From assembly GCA_003240735.1 (NCBI GenBank), contig QFNE01000009.1:1-64000 (forward strand): a DNA stretch of 64,000 nucleotides, written 5' to 3'. Below the pieces are notes generated by a model. That model did not search any database, had not been told where the DNA came from, and saw nothing but the letters and a program-made list of their open reading frames with translations. The position numbers and the translations under genes are program-made. Positions 33,184 to 41,388 of the stretch are shown here, piece after piece; the first letter of the stretch is position 1, and each line of letters begins with the position of its first letter. The DNA comes from Paracoccus denitrificans. Lineage in GTDB: Bacteria; Pseudomonadota; Alphaproteobacteria; Rhodobacterales; Rhodobacteraceae.

Positions 33184-34340
33184 TGGACATGACCTTTACC
33201 GACGACGAAAACGCCTTCCGCGCCGAGGTGCGCGCCTTCATCGACACCGAATTGGACGACGAACTGCGGGACAAGGTGCGGCTGGGGAAAGAGCTGACCA
33301 AGGCCGATCTGGAAGGCTGGCACGCCAAGCTGAACGCCAAGGGGTGGCTGGCGGGCGTCTGGCCCAAGGAATTTGGCGGCGGCGGCTGGAATGCCGTCAC
33401 CCGCCACATCTTCGAAGAGGAATCGGCGCGCGCGCACGCCCCCCGTGTCCTGCCGTTCGGCATCATGATGCTGGGCCCGGTGCTGCAGAAATTCGGCAGC
33501 CCCGAACAGCAGCAACGATGGCTGCCGCGTATCCTGTCGGGCGATGACTGGTGGTGTCAGGGCTATTCCGAACCCGGTGCGGGATCGGACCTTGCCAGCC
33601 TAAAAACCCGGGCGGTGCGGGACGGCGACGACTATGTGGTCAACGGCCAGAAGACGTGGACGACGCTGGGCCAGCACGCCAACATGATCTTCTGTCTGGT
33701 CCGCACCTCGACCGAGGGCAAGCCCCAGCAGGGGATCAGCTTCCTGCTGATCGACATGCAGACCCCGGGCGTCACGGTCCGACCGATCCGCCTGATCGAT
33801 GGCTCGGTCGAGGTGAACGAGGTGTTTTTCGACGATGTCCGCGTGCCCGCCGAAAACCTCGTGGGCGAAGAAAATCAGGGCTGGACCTATGCCAAGTATC
33901 TGCTGACCCACGAACGCACGAATATTTCGGGCGTGGGGTTCGCATGGGCCACGCTGGACGCGCTGCGCCGGTCTGCCAAGGGCGACCCGGATCTGGCGCT
34001 TGCCGTGGCGGATGCCGAAATCGACCTGCTGGCGATGGAGACGACCAATCTTCGCCTGATCGCTGCCGCCACCAGCGGCCAGACCAACGGCGTCGAAAGC
34101 AGCATGTTGAAGGTCAAGGGCAGTCAGCTTCGCCAACGCCTGAATGATCTGGCCCGACGCGCGTGGGGGGAGTGGGCGCTCATCTATCCGTCCGAGGAGA
34201 TGGGCAACATCACCACCGACGCCCCGCCCGAGGCGTTGGCCGCCAACCGTGCGGCCCTGAACCAGCGCAAGCTGACCATCTATGGCGGGTCCACCGAAAT
34301 TCAGCGTGGCATCATCGCAAAACAGCTTCTGGGGGTATGA
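33183..34340 (+). CDS. Acyl-CoA dehydrogenase, large subunit (PimC-like)
   Basis: The 385-residue protein has the acyl-CoA dehydrogenase N-terminal and middle domains (WCQGYSEPGAGSDLASLKTRA near residue 122 is split by the flavin-contacting region) and the C-terminal YGGSTEIQRGIIAKQLLG. It lacks the R-x-x-FG flavin motif that most homotetrameric enzymes have in the third domain. The next gene has that motif, so the two probably make a heteromeric enzyme, as in pimeloyl-CoA dehydrogenase PimC/PimD. It introduces the 2,3 double bond and sends electrons to electron-transfer flavoprotein. The ATG overlaps the thiolase stop. Confidence 0.85.
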   Translation: MDMTFTDDENAFRAEVRAFIDTELDDELRDKVRLGKELTKADLEGWHAKLNAKGWLAGVWPKEFGGGGWNAVTRHIFEEESARAHAPRVLPFGIMMLGPVLQKFGSPEQQQRWLPRILSGDDWWCQGYSEPGAGSDLASLKTRAVRDGDDYVVNGQKTWTTLGQHANMIFCLVRTSTEGKPQQGISFLLIDMQTPGVTVRPIRLIDGSVEVNEVFFDDVRVPAENLVGEENQGWTYAKYLLTHERTNISGVGFAWATLDALRRSAKGDPDLALAVADAEIDLLAMETTNLRLIAAATSGQTNGVESSMLKVKGSQLRQRLNDLARRAWGEWALIYPSEEMGNITTDAPPEALAANRAALNQRKLTIYGGSTEIQRGIIAKQLLGV

Positions 34341-34341
34341 G

Positions 34342-35355
34342 ATGGACTTTTCCCAAACCGAAGATCAGCGCCTGATCGCCGAAACCCTGTCCCGCATCCT
34401 CGAACGTCATCACGGCGATGACCTGTGGCCGGCGCTGGGGGAATCGGGGCTGATCGCCGCGCTGGTTCCTGAACAGATGGGCGGGGCCGGTGGCACGGGC
34501 GGCGATATCGCGCTGGTTTTCGAACTGCTGGGCCGCGCCGGGGCGTCGATCGGTCTGCTGGACCAATTGCACGCCATGTGGATTCTGGGCCAGTCCGGGT
34601 CCGCGCCCGACATCATGTCCGACGCGATCGAGGGCAAGGTGCGCCTGACCGTCGCCATCACCGAACCGCAGATGACCCGCACCGTGACCCAGGTGACGGC
34701 GACGGCCGACGCGGATGGCGGTCTGACTGGCCGCAAAAGCATGGTCGGCGGGTTGGATCTGGCCGATTATGCTGTGACGCGGGTGGACAGCGGCTGGTAT
34801 CTGGTCCCACTAAACGCCGGGACTCAGGCACCGACCTATGCGCTGATGGACGGCTGGCGCGCAGGTGACCTGTCACTGGACGGTCTGCGGGGGACGCGCC
34901 TTGCCGGGGCGGATCTTGATGACCTGCCCCGGGCAGCGGCCATTCTGGCGCTGTGCGCCGACACCTATGGCACGCTTCAGTCGATCATGGCGCTGACCAT
35001 CGATTATTTGAAAACCCGCAAACAGTTCGGCCGCCAGATCGGCAGCTTTCAGGCCCTGGCGCACCGGGTGTCGGACATGGCGATCGACATCGAACATGTC
35101 CACTCGGCCGTGATCAACCTGTCCGCGCGCCTTGAGGGGCCGGCATCAGAACGCGACCGCACGGTTGCCGCGACCAAGTCGCTGGTCGGTCGGGTGGCCG
35201 TCGCCTTGGCCGAAGATGCGATCCAGATGCACGGCGGCATCGGCATGACCGAGGAATATGCGCTTTCGGGTCTCGCACGCCGGGCGATTGCGGCAGATGC
35301 GCGGTTCGGCGACTGGATGGTGCATCGCCGCGCCTTCGCGGATCTGGCGGCATGA
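34342..35355 (+). CDS. Acyl-CoA dehydrogenase, small subunit (PimD-like)
   Basis: The 337-residue protein is shorter than ordinary acyl-CoA dehydrogenases (about 380). It keeps the third-domain flavin motif RKQFGRQIGSFQALAH near residue 225 and QMHGGIGMTEEY near residue 294, but lacks the YGGSTEIQR-type C-terminus present in its partner. The two proteins therefore look complementary. The ATG comes one base after the stop of the large subunit gene. Its middle domain is poorly conserved. It overlaps the thioesterase gene by four bases. Confidence 0.83.
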   Translation: MDFSQTEDQRLIAETLSRILERHHGDDLWPALGESGLIAALVPEQMGGAGGTGGDIALVFELLGRAGASIGLLDQLHAMWILGQSGSAPDIMSDAIEGKVRLTVAITEPQMTRTVTQVTATADADGGLTGRKSMVGGLDLADYAVTRVDSGWYLVPLNAGTQAPTYALMDGWRAGDLSLDGLRGTRLAGADLDDLPRAAAILALCADTYGTLQSIMALTIDYLKTRKQFGRQIGSFQALAHRVSDMAIDIEHVHSAVINLSARLEGPASERDRTVAATKSLVGRVAVALAEDAIQMHGGIGMTEEYALSGLARRAIAADARFGDWMVHRRAFADLAA

Positions 35356-35774
35356 ACGTGCCGCCGGGTGCGCCACCCCCAGCTGCGCAGACCAATTCGG
35401 GCGCGCGCGACCTGATCGGTTTCGTCGTCCACCCCCCTTCGGCTGAAGGTCGGACCCGCGTCACGCTGGACGTGGGTCCCCAGCACCTGAACTACCACGG
35501 GATCGCGCATGGGGGGATCGTCGCGGTCCTTCTGGACACCGCCTCGGGTCAGGCCGCCAGCACGCATTTCATGACCGGGGCCGAGCGTCCGGCCGTGCTG
35601 ACGATCACGCTGACGGTCAATTTTCTGCGCCCCTGCCTGCCGGGTCCGGTTCAGGCCATCGCACGCGCGACCGGCGGCGGCCGCAAGACCGTCACCTGCG
35701 AGGCAGAGCTGCTCGACGCCTCGGGCGAGGTGCTGGCCAAGTCGATGGGGGTGTTCAAGCTGGTCGGCCGCTGA
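35352..35774 (+). CDS. PaaI-type hotdog-fold acyl-CoA thioesterase
   Basis: The 140-residue protein has the hotdog pattern YHGIAHGGIVAVLLDTASGQAA, with the HGG motif typical of PaaI/YbgC-like thioesterases, and ends with a beta strand typical of the family (AKSMGVFKLVG). It overlaps the small acyl-CoA dehydrogenase gene by four bases and ends the operon. It probably hydrolyses stalled or toxic acyl-CoA intermediates and so frees CoA. The substrate is unknown. A strong hairpin follows at 35799-35833. Confidence 0.85.
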   Translation: MNVPPGAPPPAAQTNSGARDLIGFVVHPPSAEGRTRVTLDVGPQHLNYHGIAHGGIVAVLLDTASGQAASTHFMTGAERPAVLTITLTVNFLRPCLPGPVQAIARATGGGRKTVTCEAELLDASGEVLAKSMGVFKLVGR

Positions 35775-35798
35775 AGGCCGTTGCACCAGCCCTGCAAT

Positions 35799-35833
35799 CG
35801 CGTGCCGCGCCGCATCAAGGCGCGCGGCACGCG
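35799..35833. terminator. Bidirectional terminator-like hairpin
   Basis: CGCGTGCCGCGC (35799-35810) pairs perfectly with GCGCGGCACGCG (35822-35833) around an eleven-base loop. It sits in the 65-base gap between two convergent operons. There is no T run on either strand, so it may act as a stalling or RNA-stability hairpin rather than a classic terminator. Confidence 0.65.
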
Positions 35834-35839
35834 GTCGTG

Positions 35840-36871
35840 TCAGTTGGCGGCCTGGCTCTCCAGGATGCTGCGGAACTCTTCCAGAACCGCGGTGCCCGGC
35901 TTGCCCCGTGCATCCAGATGCTGCGCCCAGTCCGCGCCGACGCTTTGCAGGATTTCATCCAGCTTGGGAATCTCGGCCTCTGGCAGGGTGACCATCTTGA
36001 CCCCTTGGGCTGCCAGCTTTTCACGGTCTTCGGCATCGATCCGTTCGATGGCGGCGCAGGCCTGCGGCATGATCTCGGCCGAGGCCTGATCCATTGCGGC
36101 CTGAACTTCGGGCGACAGCCGCTGCCAGCGATCGGCATTGATCATGTAACTGGAAATGAAGCTGCCCAGATTGAGCCCGGTGGTGGAATAGGACAGCTCG
36201 GGGCCCAGATCATAGGGCAGCACGCTGGAATAGGGGAACAAGATTCCGTCGATGGTGCCACGTGACAGTGCCTCGCGCGCCTCAGGGGCGGCGATGCCGA
36301 CAGCGGTCGATCCCAGTTTCTGGATTTCGATCTCCTTGGCGCCGCCAGTGGCTCGGATCTTCATTCCTTTCAGCGACGCGACATCGGTGATTTCGCGTTT
36401 GGCGGTCATCAACTGGTAAGGCGCCAGCACCATCTCGATCAGCATCCGCGACTTCTGTGGCGCGAACTCGGCCTGATCCAGCGTGGCCCCGGGCTTGGCC
36501 ATTTCCCAATACGCCTTGGACCCCACACAGGACGACGTGAACGCCTCTGGCAGTTCCGCCACCGACGCCAGCGGCAGCTTGTCAGGGGTATAGGACACGC
36601 CGACATAGGCGATGTCGATCGCCCCGGTCTGCAGCAGGGCGAACAGGTCCTTGGCCTTGCCCATCTGCTCGGCAGGGTAATAGTCGAACGTGACCTCGCC
36701 CTTGGTCAGTTCGGTCACCCGCTTCATCCACGGCTCGATCAGGTTCCCCGAGATATAGTGGTTTGTGGGCAGGCTGTCGGCCACCCGCAGGGTTTCAGCC
36801 GCAGCCGCGCCCGACCAGCCCACAAGGGCTGACAGCGCCACGGCCAAGGTCGTCTTTGGTGCAAACGTCAT
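35840..36871 (-). CDS. TRAP transporter substrate-binding protein (DctP family), second system
   Basis: The 343-residue protein has a signal peptide ending at AAAAETLR and a DctP fold. The segment LKGMKIRATGGAKEIEIQKLG corresponds to the ligand-contacting arginine region, and the later GTIDGILFPYSSVLPYDLG is also typical. It is the last gene of the minus-strand operon that begins with the CaiB-type gene at 41240. It probably binds a carboxylate different from the first TRAP system, since the two binding proteins are only distantly similar. The ATG follows AGGAACG. Confidence 0.9.
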   Translation of the reverse strand: MTFAPKTTLAVALSALVGWSGAAAAETLRVADSLPTNHYISGNLIEPWMKRVTELTKGEVTFDYYPAEQMGKAKDLFALLQTGAIDIAYVGVSYTPDKLPLASVAELPEAFTSSCVGSKAYWEMAKPGATLDQAEFAPQKSRMLIEMVLAPYQLMTAKREITDVASLKGMKIRATGGAKEIEIQKLGSTAVGIAAPEAREALSRGTIDGILFPYSSVLPYDLGPELSYSTTGLNLGSFISSYMINADRWQRLSPEVQAAMDQASAEIMPQACAAIERIDAEDREKLAAQGVKMVTLPEAEIPKLDEILQSVGADWAQHLDARGKPGTAVLEEFRSILESQAAN

Positions 36872-36898
36872 GGATCGTTCCTCCCAGTTGGATCCGGT

Positions 36899-38185
36899 TC
36901 AGTTCATGGAATTGGGTAGCCACAGGATCAGCCCCGGCACCATCACCAGAAGGGCAATCACCAGCAGATGCGCGATGACATGGGGCGTCACCCCCCGGAA
37001 AAGCTCGTTCAAGGGCCGCCCGGTATAGCGGGCGACGACAAAGACGTTCATCCCCATCGGCGGTGTCACCATCCCCACCTCGGCGGTGACGACGACCAGC
37101 ACGCCAAACCAGATCGGGTCATAACCCAGCTGCATGACGATCGGCAAAACCACCGGCACGGTCAGAATGAGGATCGCGATCTGGTCCATGAAAAAGCCAA
37201 GGATCAGATAGCCAAGCAGGATCAGCGCGATGATCGCCAGCGGCGGGATCGGCAGGTTGCCGACCCACTGGGTCAGCTCGAACGTCACCCGCGACAAGGT
37301 CAGGTAATAGCCGAAGATCTGCGCGCACAGGATGATCAACAGGATCATCGCGGTGGTGTGGGCGGTGCTAATCAACGCCTTGCGCAACGTCTGAAACGTC
37401 AGCTTGCGTTCATAAAGCGCCAGCAGCATCGCCACGAAGGCACCGATGCCTGCGGCTTCGGTGGGGGTGGCGACCCCGGAATAGATCATCCCCGACACCG
37501 CCACGAACAGCAGCAACATCGGCCCCACACCCTTCAGCGCCACCAGCTTTTGCCGCATGGTATAGCGTTGGCCCATGGGCGCATGTTCAGGGTGGATGCG
37601 GACCAGAACCGCGACCGTCAGAATGATCGCCAGCGTGACGATCAGCCCCGGAATGATGCCCCCGATCAGAAGGCCGCCGACCGGAATATCGGCGATGATC
37701 CCGAACAGGACCAGCGCGATGGACGGCGGGATCAGCATCGCCAGCGTCCCGGAAATGGCCACCACCCCGCCGGCCAGAGACGGCTCATAGCCCTCTTCCA
37801 TCATGGCGGGCAGCGATGTGGACGCCAGCGTGGCGGCGGCGGCGGTGCTGGACCCCGAAATGGCCGCGAACCCCGCCCCGGCAAGGGCCGTGGCCATCGC
37901 CACGCCGCCCCGCAGACGTCCGACCCAGATCGTCGCCGCCTTGAACAGGCCGCGCGCCACCCCTGACATGATGACGAATTCGGCCATCAGGACGAACATC
38001 GGGATGGTGATGATTTCATATGAATTGGCTGCAGACAGGGGGCCGGTGCTCAGGATGCCCGACAGCACGCCCCACCCGCCCAGCATCCACAGGCCGACAG
38101 CACCCGCGATGCCCATGGCAAAGGCGACAGGCAGGCCGAAGACCAGAAAGACGGCAAGCAGCAGGAATACGATGGTGAGTATCAT
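36899..38185 (-). CDS. TRAP transporter large permease (DctM family), second system
   Basis: The 428-residue protein has about twelve membrane segments with the signature GFAAISGSSTAAAATLAS near residue 104 and MLIPPSIALVLFGIIADIP near residue 153. The ATG at 38185 overlaps the stop of the DctQ gene by four bases; a longer frame upstream is a shadow of dctQ. It forms the Na+-coupled transport channel of the second TRAP system. The gene to the DctP is separated by 27 bases. Confidence 0.92.
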   Translation of the reverse strand: MILTIVFLLLAVFLVFGLPVAFAMGIAGAVGLWMLGGWGVLSGILSTGPLSAANSYEIITIPMFVLMAEFVIMSGVARGLFKAATIWVGRLRGGVAMATALAGAGFAAISGSSTAAAATLASTSLPAMMEEGYEPSLAGGVVAISGTLAMLIPPSIALVLFGIIADIPVGGLLIGGIIPGLIVTLAIILTVAVLVRIHPEHAPMGQRYTMRQKLVALKGVGPMLLLFVAVSGMIYSGVATPTEAAGIGAFVAMLLALYERKLTFQTLRKALISTAHTTAMILLIILCAQIFGYYLTLSRVTFELTQWVGNLPIPPLAIIALILLGYLILGFFMDQIAILILTVPVVLPIVMQLGYDPIWFGVLVVVTAEVGMVTPPMGMNVFVVARYTGRPLNELFRGVTPHVIAHLLVIALLVMVPGLILWLPNSMN

Positions 38186-38769
38186 TCCGCCCCCTCCGCC
38201 GCGATGACGTTGTCGACATGCGACCGGGGCATGGACACCATCTCCTGGCCGGTGATGATCGACAGGGCATGGCCGATGGTCCGGACCACACAGCGCAGGG
38301 CCAGCAGCGTACTGCCCACCGTCAACAGTAGGTAGGTGGGCCATGTAGGCAGCTGCACGGTCATGCTGATGATGTCATTGCCCGTCCAGCTGCTGGCCAG
38401 ACGATACGCCCCGACCCAGCCGATAACGCCCATCATGACCGCGGCGCAGGCATAACCGACGCATTGAACGGCGTGGATGACGACCGGCGAAAAGCGGTCG
38501 ATGAAGATATCGATGGCGATGTGGTTGTGCGTGCGCAGCGCGTCCGACGCGGCCAGAAAAAAGGCCGCCACCATCAGGTACGATCCGACGACGTCATAGG
38601 TCCAGCCCAGCGGACGCCCAACGAAATACCGAAGCACCACGTCGATCACGACGACGATCATGATCAGCGCGATCGACAGCGCCGAAATCTGTGCCACGGC
38701 CCATTCGCAGGCCGACAGCACCCTTGCCCCCGGCACCCGGTCAGGACCGTCCCTGTAGGCATGTTTCAT
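38182..38769 (-). CDS. TRAP transporter small permease (DctQ family), second system
   Basis: The 195-residue protein has four hydrophobic segments, the first at SALSIALIMIVVVIDVVLRYF, as expected for DctQ. It is preceded by GGGGAGG on the minus strand. It lies 76 bases after the acyl-CoA dehydrogenase stop and overlaps dctM by four bases. Together the three TRAP genes in the order Q-M-P follow the catabolic genes in one operon. Confidence 0.9.
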   Translation of the reverse strand: MKHAYRDGPDRVPGARVLSACEWAVAQISALSIALIMIVVVIDVVLRYFVGRPLGWTYDVVGSYLMVAAFFLAASDALRTHNHIAIDIFIDRFSPVVIHAVQCVGYACAAVMMGVIGWVGAYRLASSWTGNDIISMTVQLPTWPTYLLLTVGSTLLALRCVVRTIGHALSIITGQEMVSMPRSHVDNVIAAEGAE

Positions 38770-38845
38770 GTTGTCTCCCCCCTCCCCTTCTGGTGTGCCA
38801 TGACGGCGATGCCGCCTTGCGCCCGCCCGACCGCCTCCCCGCGGA

Positions 38846-40012
38846 TCAGTAGGACTTCGGCAGTTTCAGGACCTTCTCGGCGATGAACGACAGCGCCAGT
38901 TCCCGGCTGACCGGGGCGATGCGCGGAATGAACGATTCCCGCAGATAGCGTTCGACGTGATATTCCTTGGCATAGCCAAAGCCGCCGTGACACATGACGG
39001 CGGTCTGGCAGGCGTTGTACCCGGCCTCGCCGGCCAAATACTTGGCCGCGTTCGCGCCGGCACCGGCTGGCATGTCATTGTCGTAAAGCCATGCGGCGTG
39101 CATCACCATCAGCCACGCGGCTTCCAGCTCGGCCCAGCATTTGGCCAGCGGATGCTGGATCGCCTGGTTCTGGCCGATGGGTCGGTTGAAGACGATCCGT
39201 TCCGCGGCATATCTCGACGCCCGTTCGACGGCCGCGTTGCCCAGCCCGATGGCCTCGGCGGCAATCAGGATGCGTTCTGGGTTCATGCCGTGCAGGATGT
39301 ATTCAAAGCCCCGGCCTTCCTCGCCGATCCGGTCCTCCATCGGGATCTCGTAATCCTCGAAGAACAGCTCGTTGGAATCGACGGCCTTGCGGCCCATCTT
39401 CTCGATCTCGCGGACGGTGATGCGGTCGCGGTCGAACTTGGAGTAGAACAGGCTCAGCCCCTCGGTCGGCTTTTTGACCTGATCCAGCGGCGTCGTGCGG
39501 GCCAGCAACAGAATGCGGTCGGCTTCCTGTGCGGTCGAAATCCAGACCTTCTGCCCGTTCACGACATAGCGGTCGTCCCGCCGATCCGCGCGCAGCTTCA
39601 GCTGGGTGGTGTTCAGCCCGGTATTGGGCTCGGTCACGCCGAAGCACGCCTTTTCCCGGCCCTCGGCCATCGGGCGCAGCATCCGCTGTTTCTGCTCGTC
39701 GGTGCCAAAGACGGCAACGGGGTTCAGGCCGAAGATGTTGATATGCACGCTTGAGGCCGCCGTCATGCCGCCGCCAAAGCGGGAAATGGTGCGCATCATG
39801 ATGGCCGCTTCGGTGATCCCCAGACCGGCGCCGCCATATTCCTCGGGGATGCAGATCCCCAGCCAGCCTTCGCGCGCCAGATCATCATAGAACGCGTTTG
39901 GGAATTCCCCGTCGTGATCGCGCGCCAGCCAATAGGCGTCGTCATACCGCGCACAGATCGCCCCGATGGCATCTTCAATCGCGCGCTGCTCTTCGGTCAG
40001 CGAAAAATCCAT
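38846..40012 (-). CDS. Acyl-CoA dehydrogenase (homomeric type)
   Basis: The 388-residue protein has all three domains of an acyl-CoA dehydrogenase. ACFGVTEPNTGLNTTQLK near residue 130 is the flavin/acyl contact region, NRPIGQNQAIQHPLAKCW near residue 278 is the third-domain flavin region, and HGGFGYAKEYHVERYLRE near residue 345 closes the chain. Unlike the paired enzymes at 33-35 kb it looks self-sufficient. The ATG at 40012 follows AAAGGACAGGA. It lies 13 bases after the CoA-transferase gene and probably oxidises the CoA ester made by it. Confidence 0.9.
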   Translation of the reverse strand: MDFSLTEEQRAIEDAIGAICARYDDAYWLARDHDGEFPNAFYDDLAREGWLGICIPEEYGGAGLGITEAAIMMRTISRFGGGMTAASSVHINIFGLNPVAVFGTDEQKQRMLRPMAEGREKACFGVTEPNTGLNTTQLKLRADRRDDRYVVNGQKVWISTAQEADRILLLARTTPLDQVKKPTEGLSLFYSKFDRDRITVREIEKMGRKAVDSNELFFEDYEIPMEDRIGEEGRGFEYILHGMNPERILIAAEAIGLGNAAVERASRYAAERIVFNRPIGQNQAIQHPLAKCWAELEAAWLMVMHAAWLYDNDMPAGAGANAAKYLAGEAGYNACQTAVMCHGGFGYAKEYHVERYLRESFIPRIAPVSRELALSFIAEKVLKLPKSY

Positions 40013-40025
40013 GGGTCCTGTCCTT

Positions 40026-41240
40026 TCACGGCGCCGGCGCAGGGGCGGGCGCGATCCACGCACCGGCCTCGGCCAGCTGGCTGATTTCTGCGTCGCTCAG
40101 ACCTGCTTCGCGCAGGATCTCGGCGCCATGCTCTCCCTGCACCGGGGCTGGGCGAGAGGGCGTGGCGGGGCTGCGATAGAATCGGGTCGGCACATCCATT
40201 TCCCGGATCAGCCCCTCGGTCGGGTGATCGCGCAGCGCGAAATAGTCGGTGGCGACCAGATGGGGGTCCGTCAGGATGTCGTCGAAGTCATACATCGGCA
40301 TCGCCGGCACGTCGGCGGCATCAAAGATCGCCATCCATTCGGCGGTGCTTCGCGTCATCAGGATACGCGACAGCTCGCCATAGACCTGATCGATATGGGC
40401 CATGCGCGCCGGAAAGCTGGCAAAGCGCTCGTCCCTGGCCAGCCCGTCTTCCTCGCCGATCGCGGCAAAGAACCGCTGCCAGTGCGCATCGGTATAGATC
40501 AGCGTGCAGACGAACCCGTCCTGCGTCTGATAGGGGCGCCGGTCGGGCGACAGCTGGCGCGCATACCCGCCCCCGTCCATCGGCGGCTCGAACGTCAGCC
40601 CGCCGAGATGGTCGGCCAGAATGAAGTTCGTCATGCATTCGAACATCGGCACATCGACCCGCTGCCCCAGCCCGGATGCCTGCCGCTCGATCACCGCAGC
40701 CAGCGTGGCCGACAGCGCAAACAGCGCGACCACCCGATCCGACAACGCGCTTGGCATGTAGTGGGGCTGGTCAGCCCCGGCGCGGCGGGTCAGATACGGC
40801 ACCAGCGTGGCGCCCTGGATCAGATCGTCATAGGCGGGCTTGGCCGCATAAGGACCATTCTGGCCATAGCCGAAGACACCGGTATAGATCAGCCGCGGGT
40901 TGCGCTGCGACAGCGTGTCATAGGACAGGCCCAACCGGTCCATGGCCGCCGGCCGCACGTTATAGATCAAAATATCAGCCGTCTCTGCCAGCCGCAGCAG
41001 CGCATCGCGCCCGGCCTCGGTCTTCAGGTCCATCGTGATCGACCGCTTGGACCGGTTCGAATTCAGAAACAACGGCCCCATCCCGGGGTGGCGCGACGGC
41101 CCGACCTGACGGACGACATCGCCGCCCGGTGCCTCGACCTTGATGATATCCGCGCCGTAATCGCCCAGAAGTTGCGTTGTGTAAGGCCCCATCACCACCG
41201 ACGTCATGTCGATGACCTTCAGGCCGGACAGTGGTCCCAT
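40026..41240 (-). CDS. CaiB/BaiF family (family III) CoA-transferase
   Basis: The 404-residue protein starts with GPLSGLKVIDMTSVVMGPYTT and has LGDYGADIIKVEAPGGD near residue 33, as in formyl-CoA, carnitine and succinyl-CoA-dependent transferases. GYGQNGPYAAKPAYDDLIQG near residue 145 contains the catalytic aspartate. The ATG at 41240 follows AGGGGGA; a longer frame upstream runs through the operator. It moves CoA from a donor such as succinyl-CoA to the acid brought in by the TRAP importer of the same operon. The acid is not known. It is the first gene of this operon and divergent from an IclR gene. Confidence 0.9.
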   Translation of the reverse strand: MGPLSGLKVIDMTSVVMGPYTTQLLGDYGADIIKVEAPGGDVVRQVGPSRHPGMGPLFLNSNRSKRSITMDLKTEAGRDALLRLAETADILIYNVRPAAMDRLGLSYDTLSQRNPRLIYTGVFGYGQNGPYAAKPAYDDLIQGATLVPYLTRRAGADQPHYMPSALSDRVVALFALSATLAAVIERQASGLGQRVDVPMFECMTNFILADHLGGLTFEPPMDGGGYARQLSPDRRPYQTQDGFVCTLIYTDAHWQRFFAAIGEEDGLARDERFASFPARMAHIDQVYGELSRILMTRSTAEWMAIFDAADVPAMPMYDFDDILTDPHLVATDYFALRDHPTEGLIREMDVPTRFYRSPATPSRPAPVQGEHGAEILREAGLSDAEISQLAEAGAWIAPAPAPAP

Positions 41241-41256
41241 CGTGTCCCCCTGCGAA

Positions 41257-41274
41257 TGTCCATATATCTGAACA
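41257..41274. promoter_or_regulatory. IclR-type operator 1
   Basis: TGTCCATATATCTGAACA lies 16 bases before the CaiB-type start. Its reverse complement matches the second site at 41359-41376 in 17 of 18 positions. A repressor bound here would block the minus-strand operon. The pair is seen directly; binding by the adjacent IclR protein is inferred. Confidence 0.75.
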
Positions 41275-41358
41275 TTCACTCTCACTCCTTGTCTTTTGTC
41301 GCGCCAATCTTTTGCTACGGTCAAGCGGAATCTTTGATCATGGACACATCCGTGCTAT

Positions 41359-41376
41359 TGTTCAGATATCTGGACA
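41359..41376. promoter_or_regulatory. IclR-type operator 2
   Basis: TGTTCAGATATCTGGACA is a near-perfect dyad ending twelve bases before the GTG start of the IclR gene. It is in inverted orientation to operator 1, with the centres about 102 bases apart. It probably gives autoregulation of the IclR gene, and the pair could support looping. Confidence 0.75.
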
Positions 41377-41388
41377 TTAGGGGGTGCC

